From: Gammaproteobacteria bacterium
Lineage (GTDB): Bacteria > Pseudomonadota > Gammaproteobacteria > Pseudomonadales > UBA7434
Reading direction: 5' to 3'
Assembly (NCBI GenBank): GCA_024280785.1
Contig: JAJRPK010000469.1
Span: 1 to 5,189, forward strand
DNA: 5,189 bases
Shown: in pieces, positions 1 to 5,189 of the stretch
Layout: every line of letters starts with the position of its first letter
Numbering within the stretch: position 1 is the stretch's first letter
The notes under the pieces: model-generated
The model's database searches: none
Seen by the model: the letters and a program-made list of their open reading frames with translations, nothing else
Told to the model about the DNA's origin: nothing
Translations under genes and position numbers: made by a program

Positions 1-1372
1 CCATTACCGCAACTCGAGTCGTTGGCAGTGCAATGACAAAATCAGCCCCGGTAGGATAATTGTTAAATGAAGCATAGGCACCGCCAAACGCGTTGCGAAT
101 TATCAATAAAAATCGAGGAGTGCGTAAGTCAATTATTGCATCGAGCATGGCGCGCCCAGCCTGAACAATCCCCGCTGCTTCCTGATCTTTGCCCGGTAAA
201 AACCCTGTAGTATCTTCCATAAATATAATAGGGATATTGTAGAGATTACAAAAACGGATAAATCGCGCATTTTTATACGCAGCCGCTATATCAATTTGCC
301 CTGAAGCTACAGCACTATTATTGGCAACAAAACCTACAACGTTCCCTCCCAGGCGACCTAACGCTGTAATAGTGTTTCTGGCACGTTGCTCCTGGATTTC
401 AAAATAGTCGCCATGGTCACAAATTTGCTGCAATACAATGCTAATATCGAATGGTGTATTCATCCCCGTCGGTGAGTTAAACGCTTTCTTTAATAAAATA
501 TCAATATCCCACGTTTTACGGGTAATTGGATCTGAAGTCGGCTGGAACGAAGACAGCTCGCTATTATTGTCGGGGATGTATTTTAATAGCTCGCGCACTT
601 TCAATAATGCCGATACTTCATCATCGACTACGAAGTCAATCACACCTGATTGACTATGAACACCGGGGCCACCAAGTTCGTCCGGCGTGACGTCTTCGCC
701 CAACACGGACTTAACAACACCTGGCCCCGTTAAACCGAAAAAAGTATTTTTAGGTTGGATCATAAATGTACCCTGCCTTGGTAAATACGACCCCCCACCC
801 GCATTGAATCCAAACATGCACATAATGCTAGGAACAACTCCATTGATTTTTCTTAAAGCTGTAAATGCCTCTGCATAGCCGTCTAAACCGCCAACACCTG
901 CTGGTACGAAAGCCCCCGCACTATCATTTAGGCCAACTAATGGTATTTTCCGTTTACCCGCCAGTTCGAACAACCGAGCCAGTTTCTTACCGTTAGTAGC
1001 GTCCATTGAACCTGCACGAACTGTAAAATCGTGACCGTAAAGCGCGACATCACGACCGTCGATGTTAACTATCGCGGTAACCAGAGAGGCACCGTCAAGA
1101 TTTTCACCCCAATTTTGAAACAAAATGGTCGGCGGCGATGAACTCAAAACACCGATTCGTTCCCAAATGGTCATTCGATTTTTTAGATGCTGCTTTTGTG
1201 TATTTACTTCGCCGGCCGTCGCAAATGGCCTTTGCATCAGTTCAAAGCCTTCTCTTAACTTCTCCTCGTATAAGCCAGGCTCGTAGGAGGCCTGCCCGGG
1301 AACGGTAAACTTGATTTCCGCCGATGAACCAAACGGGTTATTTAATGTGGGCGTTTTAGCATCAGCGCTCAT
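1..1372 (-). CDS. Acyl-CoA carboxylase carboxyltransferase (beta) subunit, PccB-like, 3' end cut by window
   Basis: Biotin-dependent carboxyltransferase that would move CO2 from carboxybiotin onto an acyl-CoA (propionyl-, acetyl- or related CoA) in the cytoplasm, together with a biotin carboxylase/carrier subunit not seen here. The frame is open for 457 codons with no internal stop and runs off the left edge; family members are usually about 500-550 residues. The N-terminal crotonase-fold half spans roughly residues 60-265, with AGSMDATNGKKLARLFELA (120-138), the oxyanion-type glycine run NAGGGSYLP (190-198), and GPGVVKSVLGEDVTPDELGG (217-236). The C-terminal half begins near 280, with RLGGNVVGFVAN (340-351), TTGFLPGKDQEAAGI (388-402) and NAFGGAYASF (427-436). 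The usual NDSGGARIQEG loop is replaced by NDSAGAFVPAG (149-159). The ATG at 1372 is chosen because a TAG lies in frame upstream near 1421 with no other start between; a weak GAGAG ribosome site precedes it. The acyl substrate cannot be read from sequence; distant similarity to glutaconyl-CoA decarboxylase alpha subunits is also noted. Confidence 0.9.
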   Translation of the reverse strand, partial: MSADAKTPTLNNPFGSSAEIKFTVPGQASYEPGLYEEKLREGFELMQRPFATAGEVNTQKQHLKNRMTIWERIGVLSSSPPTILFQNWGENLDGASLVTAIVNIDGRDVALYGHDFTVRAGSMDATNGKKLARLFELAGKRKIPLVGLNDSAGAFVPAGVGGLDGYAEAFTALRKINGVVPSIMCMFGFNAGGGSYLPRQGTFMIQPKNTFFGLTGPGVVKSVLGEDVTPDELGGPGVHSQSGVIDFVVDDEVSALLKVRELLKYIPDNNSELSSFQPTSDPITRKTWDIDILLKKAFNSPTGMNTPFDISIVLQQICDHGDYFEIQEQRARNTITALGRLGGNVVGFVANNSAVASGQIDIAAAYKNARFIRFCNLYNIPIIFMEDTTGFLPGKDQEAAGIVQAGRAMLDAIIDLRTPRFLLIIRNAFGGAYASFNNYPTGADFVIALPTTRVAVM

Positions 1373-1532
1373 AATGGTTTCTCTCGTACTTCGAACTAAA
1401 ATGATTAAACATGGCCCGCTCTATACATTCAACTGCCACAGCGAACGAATCGATCAAGACACTAACGTTAAACTTTCTAAACTCAAATAATTAGAAGCGT
1501 TACCCAGCCTCTAATTCAAAAATCAACAATCC

Positions 1533-1570
1533 AAAAAATAATCCTGGGCAACTGAATGGCTCGTTGCCCA
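1533..1570 (-). terminator. Rho-independent terminator-like hairpin reading leftwards
   Basis: TGGGCAAC (1545-1552) and GTTGCCCA (1563-1570) form a perfect 8-bp stem with a 10-base loop. On the minus strand the stem is followed by GGATTATTTTTT, a T-rich tract ending in six Ts. On the plus strand no T tract follows, so the orientation is minus. It lies about 160 bases upstream of the carboxyltransferase start, so it would end a transcript that begins further right inside the spacer, or act as a leader attenuator. The two Gs between stem and Ts weaken the match to a classic terminator. Confidence 0.4.
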
Positions 1571-1583
1571 ATTTATTACAATG

Positions 1584-1609
1584 GTTAACATCTATCATCT
1601 GTTAACATC
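1584..1609. repeat. Spaced direct repeat GTTAACATC, possible operator
   Basis: GTTAACATC occurs at 1584-1592 and again at 1601-1609, with starts 17 bases apart. The similarity continues as GTTAACATCTATC and GTTAACATCGTATC, with one inserted base. Each copy contains the palindrome GTTAAC. Tandem sites like this can bind a regulator, but no known operator is recognised, and the distance to either gene (over 200 bases to the left one, about 400 to the right one) is large. Confidence 0.3.
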
Positions 1610-1615
1610 GTATCT

Positions 1616-1667
1616 GCAAACAGCGCATCGACTACCCGATACATTGTATTCGCGCTTCTCTGTTTGC
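1616..1667. other. Imperfect stem-loop, candidate structured RNA element
   Basis: GCAAACA (1616-1622) pairs with TGTTTGC (1661-1667), and the adjoining GCGC (1623-1626) pairs with GCGC (1652-1655) across a 5-base bulge, giving 11 paired positions. Inside the loop, ATAC/GTAT (1639-1649) can form a small hairpin, with ATCG/CGAT (1627-1640) as a competing one. On the minus strand this lies just upstream of the direct repeat and the terminator-like hairpin. Together these could be the body and 3' end of a small RNA, but no convincing promoter is visible. Confidence 0.25.
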
Positions 1668-1931
1668 GATTCAACGAATGCGCTTGAAAAACTACACATA
1701 ATTAAATCGGGTGGTGAATGCGCAAGTGTTTGTTCAATATTTTAACCGCAAATTGTGCCCTCTAAGGATCGAGCTGCTATCACCGTTAAACAGTAAAATC
1801 AGCTAGCCGACTACTAGCTCTCGTGACCGAATTTTCACTCTAAAAAAACGGCAGAACTGTATAGGAATTAACAACTTATGTCAATTGACCAAACAATTCT
1901 CATTCGCTAGAGCGAGCCAACATTGACCCCT

Positions 1932-1958
1932 TTGACAGGGTTACAGATAAACTAAAAC
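1932..1958 (+). promoter_or_regulatory. Possible weak sigma70 promoter for pabB
   Basis: TTGACA (1932-1937) is a consensus -35 box. The best -10 candidate is TAAAAC (1953-1958), giving a short 15-base spacer and a poor -10, so the call is tentative. It would place transcription start about 40 bases before the pabB ATG. Two TTGACC-type hexamers also lie just upstream (about 1885 and 1923). Confidence 0.2.
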
Positions 1959-2003
1959 GCACCTTTAGTGACAGCTATTTAAGATAACTTAAAAGACTTA
2001 ACA

Positions 2004-3587
2004 ATGCCAAACGCACCTGCCGCTCAAACTGAAGAAATCCCTTATTACGCAGATAGTTGCGGGTATTTCGAACAAGTTCGCCACATGGCTTATCCGTTGC
2101 TTCTGGATAGTAATGCACCATTGACAGGCGGTCGATTCGACATCGTGACAGCTGCGCCTGCAGCACTCATTGATACGGCTTTAAACACTAACAAGAAAAC
2201 CGGCAAACATACGCTTGAGCACTCCCATCAAATCATAACTGCTGACCGGCAACCGGCATATCTACGGCTAGCTGAGATTGAACGGGTTCGACTGCAAACA
2301 GCTGATGTCTCCGTGTTTGAGAACATAGAGGACGCCCTAGCTAAATATACTAGTCGCATCAAAACTGATGACGAAATACCTTTTATAGCGGGAGCCATCG
2401 GCGTATTTAGTTACAATTTCGGCATGGGCCTGGTGGGGGTTGATTATCAATCGGCCGAGTGCTGGCCCGAGGTTCATTTTGGTATTTATCAGTGGGCGAT
2501 TATTCAGGATCATCAAAGGCAGCAAAGCTGGCTAGTCGCCGACCCAAAGCTTCATCAAGATCAGTGGCAACACATTATATCTTTGCTTAAGAAGCCATCG
2601 GCAATATCCAATCTAAACACCCACATCGCCGGGACAAAAAAACAGCTCATAACTCCAACCAAAGCAACAGCGAGCCCCAATAAATTCACCTTGTTATCTG
2701 AGTGGATAGCAAACCAAAACAAGGCCGAATATAGCTCTCTTTTTGTTCGAGCGATGGAGTACATTCGCGCCGGAGATTGCTATCAAATTAACTTATCACA
2801 ACGCTTTGAAGCCAATTTTCACGGCGACCCCTGGCAAGCTTATAAAAACTTAAGAAAGAATGCCGCAACTCCTTTTGCCGCCTATATTGAGCGCCCAGAG
2901 GGCAGTATCGCTAGCTTCTCACCAGAACGTTTTATATCCGTACAAAAAAATGCTGTCGTCACTCAGCCAATTAAAGGCACTCGACCGAGAGGTGCCACGA
3001 CATTAGAGGACGCCAAGCTAATGGCTGAGTTAAGTGGTTCTACTAAGGATCGGGCAGAAAACCTGATGATCGTAGACTTATTAAGAAACGATTTGGGTAA
3101 ATACGCTCAGCTAGGCAGCATCGCCGTCCCCTCTTTATTTCAAATCGAAACTCACCCTAACGTTCATCATATGGTAAGCACCATCACAGCAAAATTGACA
3201 TCGACCGGCGCTTCGGCATCACTCAATTTACTTAAGCATTGCCTACCCGGCGGATCCGTTACCGGCGCCCCGAAAAAAAGGGCAATGGAAATTATTAACG
3301 AGCTTGAACCAAATAATCGATCAATATACTGCGGTTCGATTGTCTACATAGACGGCGGCGGAAACATGGACTCGAATATACTCATTCGAAGTCTGCTGTT
3401 TGAAAATCAGCTCTCTACAGAGAACGCAGCAAACACCTCTAAAGTGTACGACGACAAGAATAATCATACCGGATCGGTTTACTGCTGGGGCGGAGGTGGC
3501 ATCGTCTCCGACTCGGAGCTTGAGCTCGAATACGAAGAAAGCCTACACAAAATACGCAACATTCTTAGTACGCTAGAGAAAATGTAG
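2004..3587 (+). CDS. pabB: Aminodeoxychorismate synthase component I
   Basis: Converts chorismate and ammonia (normally delivered by the PabA glutamine amidotransferase) to 4-amino-4-deoxychorismate, the precursor of p-aminobenzoate and folate; cytoplasmic. The 527-residue protein has the anthranilate synthase component I N-terminal region (about 13-180) and the chorismate-binding domain (about 240-525). Diagnostic motifs are PIKGTRPRG (322-330), in which the lysine K324 marks PabB (TrpE has alanine in this position), ENLMIVDLLRNDLGK (352-366), ETHPNVHHMVSTI (382-394), PGGSVTGAPKKRAMEI (415-430) and GGGGIVSDSELELEYEE (496-512). It is longer than the roughly 450-residue E. coli enzyme. Extra length sits in a polar linker around 200-235 and a polar insert around 470-490 in the C-terminal part. 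The ATG at 2004 is fixed by an in-frame TAA 24 bases upstream; the ribosome site is weak (A-rich, no clear AGGAG). No pabA is in the window. From memory pabB adjoins thrH in Pseudomonas, consistent with thrH about 1.2 kb to the right here. Confidence 0.96.
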   Translation: MPNAPAAQTEEIPYYADSCGYFEQVRHMAYPLLLDSNAPLTGGRFDIVTAAPAALIDTALNTNKKTGKHTLEHSHQIITADRQPAYLRLAEIERVRLQTADVSVFENIEDALAKYTSRIKTDDEIPFIAGAIGVFSYNFGMGLVGVDYQSAECWPEVHFGIYQWAIIQDHQRQQSWLVADPKLHQDQWQHIISLLKKPSAISNLNTHIAGTKKQLITPTKATASPNKFTLLSEWIANQNKAEYSSLFVRAMEYIRAGDCYQINLSQRFEANFHGDPWQAYKNLRKNAATPFAAYIERPEGSIASFSPERFISVQKNAVVTQPIKGTRPRGATTLEDAKLMAELSGSTKDRAENLMIVDLLRNDLGKYAQLGSIAVPSLFQIETHPNVHHMVSTITAKLTSTGASASLNLLKHCLPGGSVTGAPKKRAMEIINELEPNNRSIYCGSIVYIDGGGNMDSNILIRSLLFENQLSTENAANTSKVYDDKNNHTGSVYCWGGGGIVSDSELELEYEESLHKIRNILSTLEKM

Positions 3588-3595
3588 TGAATCAA

Positions 3596-3622
3596 GATAT
3601 CAAATAGAAACCGTCGTACGGT
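3596..3622 (-). terminator. Weak terminator candidate in the convergent gap
   Basis: The 67-base gap between convergent pabB and the lipoprotein gene contains ACCGT-CGT-ACGGT (3610-3622), a 5-bp stem with a 3-base loop. On the minus strand it is followed by the T-rich TTCTATTTG, so it could end the lipoprotein transcript. The stem is short and the T tract interrupted. No better candidate for pabB on the plus strand was found in the gap. Confidence 0.22.
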
Positions 3623-3654
3623 AGCCACTAAGAAACCTCTTCGTTGTTTACCGC

Positions 3655-4560
3655 TCAGCCGTTGGGTGCCGTCATGTCAACGTCGACAGCCCAGCCCTGA
3701 TCCAATCTCAGCATTCTCACAACGCGCTGCTTTCTCATATCACTATTTGGACCACTGTCTATTTGGTAAATTAACACAACCAAATCGCCGTGCTCTTTTT
3801 GCCCTATTAACTCATAATTAGGAGAAATAAATAATCTATCAATTGAGTCCGAATACGAAGATATAATATCTAAAGACTTTTCAGGGTTTTGAGCCACAAA
3901 TTTTGCGACACCCTCATCAGGAAATTCGCTCCCTACTTTGACCAATTCATGCTTTAGCATAATAACGACCCCTGAAATCAACTGGTTTCTAGCCTTGGTT
4001 GCTAGTCGGTTGTAGGCGGCCCTCCAACCAGCTCCAAGAAAATCGGCCTGAAACTGTTCATAGGCTTGCTCGGGGCCAGGGGCCAACGCCATCAAAACAT
4101 CGACGTGTATCCTCCAGTTTTTTCCAACCTTCAACACCTTTACCTTACGCTGCTGTCGCTCTCCATTAGCATCATAGAGATAGGTCAAACTGACAAACTC
4201 GTAATGCTCTTCAGAGTCTTTAAAACTATAACCAGGCGTTAAAAAAATCTGATTGATTTTATCATCCACCAACGCTATAGCGGCAAGGGCCTTCGCTGGA
4301 TCTGATTCTATCGAAGCCGCAGACAAATCCAACTCGCCGATATCAAGTTGTTTACGCTCCAGCATTAAAGTCATTGCCAGCTTAAGTTGTTCCTGCGTTT
4401 TCGACCCCAAGTGCTGGTACGCGGCCTGCCAATCGCCATTGTTTAAATCTAGCTGGAACGCGTCATAGGCTTCTTCGGGAGTTTTTGGCTCGGTTAACCC
4501 ACAGGAGAAAAGTACACTCGCTAACACACACACAAAAAATAACTTTTTCACTTTTATCAT
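3655..4560 (-). CDS. Putative outer-membrane lipoprotein with two tandem copies of one domain
   Basis: A 301-residue protein with a lipoprotein signal: lysines at 3, 5 and 6, a hydrophobic core (FFVCVLASVLF), and a lipobox ending LFSC, with Cys20 as the lipidated residue. The phenylalanine at -2 is atypical but tolerated. Gly follows the cysteine, so there is no Asp retention signal and the outer membrane is the expected location. The mature part is two copies of a ~130-residue unit (about 27-157 and 162-297). Each starts PE-AY--FQ-D-----W-AAY--L and ends with beta-strand-like segments (KVKVLKVGKNWRIHVDV and RVVRMLRLDQGWAVDVDM). The alpha-then-beta layout resembles small NTF2-like/DUF4878-type periplasmic domains, but that is inference; no family is firmly recognised and no function is assigned. 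The ATG at 4560 is preferred over an upstream in-frame TTG at 4608 because it has a ribosome site and puts the signal peptide at the N-terminus. It lies 219 bases downstream of thrH on the same strand, possibly co-transcribed. Confidence 0.85.
   Translation of the reverse strand: MIKVKKLFFVCVLASVLFSCGLTEPKTPEEAYDAFQLDLNNGDWQAAYQHLGSKTQEQLKLAMTLMLERKQLDIGELDLSAASIESDPAKALAAIALVDDKINQIFLTPGYSFKDSEEHYEFVSLTYLYDANGERQQRKVKVLKVGKNWRIHVDVLMALAPGPEQAYEQFQADFLGAGWRAAYNRLATKARNQLISGVVIMLKHELVKVGSEFPDEGVAKFVAQNPEKSLDIISSYSDSIDRLFISPNYELIGQKEHGDLVVLIYQIDSGPNSDMRKQRVVRMLRLDQGWAVDVDMTAPNG
3670..4482 (-). repeat. Internal protein-level duplication within the lipoprotein gene
   Basis: Unit 1 (4482 down to 4090, residues 27-157) and unit 2 (4077 down to 3670, residues 162-297) are homologous along their length. 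Shared features in order are PE-AY--FQ-D (29-39, 163-173), W-AAY--L (44-51, 179-186), K---QL (54-59, 189-194), a central helical stretch with a -D-I--(I/L)F(L/I)(S/T)P-Y signature (about 100-111 and 238-249), a strand ending in LTYLYD or VLIYQID, and a QR-V-(V/M)L---W-(I/V)-VD C-terminal strand pair. Identity is moderate and DNA-level repetition is not obvious, so the duplication is old. Confidence 0.8.
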
Positions 4561-4563
4561 CGG

Positions 4564-4570
4564 CTCCTCA
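4564..4570 (-). promoter_or_regulatory. Ribosome binding site deciding the lipoprotein start
   Basis: On the minus strand TGAGGAG sits immediately before CCG and the ATG at 4560. This strong Shine-Dalgarno match, slightly close to the start, supports the ATG rather than the TTG 48 bases upstream. Confidence 0.65.
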
Positions 4571-4647
4571 CTAAAAAAAACAGCTACTTTAAAAACTACG
4601 ACACCCAAAGACCCTACTACTGTAATAACAACTTTTAATTCAAATTC

Positions 4648-4743
4648 TTAATCTGCATACACTGCAACAATAACTATAGCAGCAACGACTACAGTAATGG
4701 CTGCAATTACAAATAGGAATTGTTTACAAACGCAATTAATCAA
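4648..4743 (-). other. Short hydrophobic open frame in the thrH-lipoprotein spacer, probably not a gene
   Basis: Read on the minus strand, a TTG at 4743 would start a 31-residue peptide ending VIAAITVVVAAIVIVAVYAD and stopping at the TAA at 4648. The last 20 codons look like a membrane segment. There is no ATG and no ribosome site, and the frame is simply open back to the thrH stop codon. It could be a relic of a membrane protein, a tiny membrane peptide, or a by-product of the base pattern of the spacer. Confidence 0.15.
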
Positions 4744-4779
4744 AAAAAATACTAACAGAAATGGATAAAATAATAAGCT

Positions 4780-5189
4780 TTACAAAGATAAAGACCGCTC
4801 ACTCGCATCAATAAATGCCCGCTTCAAATCAGAAAAGGTATCAACGGCTTTAAATTCAGAATACTCATTTTTAACATTTTGAGGTGCGTGAAACAAAATC
4901 CCTACATCTGCCTCTTTCAACATGGAAATATCATTGTATGAGTCCCCCGCCGCTATGACTCGGTACTTAAGACCGTGAAAGGCCTTAACCGATTCACCCT
5001 TTGGGTTCTTTTGACGAATGCAGTAATCTATAACTTCCCCACTAGCATCTACCTCAAGCCGGTGGCATAGCAAGGTCGGTCTACCCAGCTGGGCCATCAA
5101 CGGCGATGAAAACTCATAAAAAGTATCGGACAAAATAACCACTTGAAACCGCTCGCGGAGCCAATCAATAAAATCTTTAGCCCCATCCA
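4780..5189 (-). CDS. thrH: Phosphoserine phosphatase/homoserine phosphotransferase ThrH, 5' end cut by window
   Basis: HAD-superfamily enzyme, cytoplasmic; the Pseudomonas ThrH dephosphorylates phosphoserine and can pass the phosphate to homoserine, linking serine and threonine metabolism. The last 135 residues are present plus two bases of another codon. The family length is about 205, so roughly 70 N-terminal residues, including the catalytic motif I aspartate, lie off the right edge. Visible are FIDWLRERFQVVILSDTFYEF with the motif II serine (visible residue 20), the lysine-bearing RQKNPKGESVKAF (58-70), motif III/IV AAGDSYNDISML (79-90) with the metal-binding aspartates, GILFHAPQNV (96-105), and the C-terminal SERSLSL. 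These match remembered Pseudomonas ThrH nearly residue for residue, which makes the assignment strong. A GTG at 5142 is internal and is not the start, since homology continues upstream of it. Confidence 0.93.
   Translation of the reverse strand, partial: DGAKDFIDWLRERFQVVILSDTFYEFSSPLMAQLGRPTLLCHRLEVDASGEVIDYCIRQKNPKGESVKAFHGLKYRVIAAGDSYNDISMLKEADVGILFHAPQNVKNEYSEFKAVDTFSDLKRAFIDASERSLSL

Larger units (their letters stand above)
1373..2003. other. Long divergent intergenic spacer
   Basis: About 630 bases between two divergently transcribed genes. No frame of useful length with a start codon and protein-like composition was seen, and no tRNA was recognised. It must hold the promoters of both neighbours. 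A possible minus-strand -10 (TATAGA, 1425-1420) with a poor -35 (TTCGTT, 1449-1444) could serve the carboxyltransferase. Small dyads include TAACGTTA (1463-1470), AGCTAG/CTAGCT with a 7-base loop (1801-1819) and TCGCT-AG-AGCGA (1904-1915). The larger elements are listed separately. The spacer is unusually long and structured for two metabolic genes, so a small RNA or a decayed gene is possible. Confidence 0.7.

Noticed and set aside
438..878. Two plus-strand open frames (438-653 and 687-878)
   Set aside because: They lie antisense inside the carboxyltransferase gene, which has full-length family similarity on the minus strand, and their translations resemble nothing.
1904..1915. TCGCT-AG-AGCGA dyad upstream of pabB as a known operator
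   Set aside because: The arms are only 5 bases and match no operator I recognise; it is noted only as a small dyad in the spacer entry.
1975..2764. Three minus-strand frames of about 62-67 codons antisense to pabB
   Set aside because: They overlap the well-supported pabB gene, and their composition is that of antisense shadow frames.
4253..4468. Plus-strand frame of 71 codons
   Set aside because: It is antisense to the lipoprotein gene, whose signal peptide and internal duplication show it to be the real one.
4561..4608. Longer lipoprotein start at the TTG at 4608
   Set aside because: It would bury the signal peptide behind 16 extra residues and lacks the strong ribosome site found directly before the ATG at 4560.
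4644..4720. Cys-rich peptide in another minus-strand frame of the spacer (CNCSHYCSRCC and onward)
   Set aside because: It has no start codon, is closed by nearby stops upstream, and is explained by the periodic base pattern of the tract.
4698..4769. Small plus-strand ORF starting at the ATG near 4698 (MAAITNRNCLQ, 23 residues)
   Set aside because: It is very short, has no ribosome site, overlaps the low-complexity tract, and has no supporting context.
4780..5142. thrH start at the GTG at 5142
   Set aside because: The match to ThrH continues upstream (FIDWLRERFQ) to the window edge, so the GTG is an internal valine codon.

Overview
The window looks like chromosomal DNA from a Gram-negative gammaproteobacterium, probably marine or environmental and related to the Pseudomonas/Cellvibrio side of the class. 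The reasons are a ThrH protein very close to the Pseudomonas one, a proteobacterial-type PabB, a lipoprotein with a Gram-negative export signal, and moderate GC content. From memory, thrH and pabB are neighbours in Pseudomonas aeruginosa, so the right half appears to be a conserved neighbourhood in rearranged form. No mobile element, CRISPR array, tRNA or rRNA was seen.

Layout. Positions 1-1372 (minus strand) hold the first 457 codons of an acyl-CoA carboxylase carboxyltransferase (PccB/AccD5-like) whose C-terminus lies off the left edge. Positions 1373-2003 are a long divergent spacer without a convincing protein gene. It carries a terminator-like hairpin reading leftwards, a spaced direct repeat, and a 52-base stretch able to fold into a bulged stem-loop. 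Positions 2004-3587 (plus) are pabB, aminodeoxychorismate synthase component I. Positions 3655-4560 (minus) encode a lipoprotein built from two copies of the same ~130-residue domain, of unknown function. Positions 4561-4779 are an AT-rich spacer with a peculiar three-base-periodic tract. Positions 4780-5189 (minus) are the C-terminal two thirds of thrH, cut by the right edge.

How the genes relate. PabB makes 4-amino-4-deoxychorismate for folate synthesis. ThrH is a HAD-family phosphoserine phosphatase/homoserine phosphotransferase of serine/threonine metabolism. The carboxyltransferase should act with a biotin carboxylase/biotin carrier subunit encoded outside the window. These are housekeeping metabolic genes and do not form an obvious single pathway. 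The lipoprotein lies downstream of and co-directional with thrH and converges on pabB, which puts it between two genes that are adjacent in Pseudomonas.

Nothing here is clearly a new system. The most worthwhile items are the internally duplicated lipoprotein, the altered active-site loop of the carboxyltransferase, the structured 630-base spacer (possible small RNA), and the periodic hydrophobic open frame between thrH and the lipoprotein gene.
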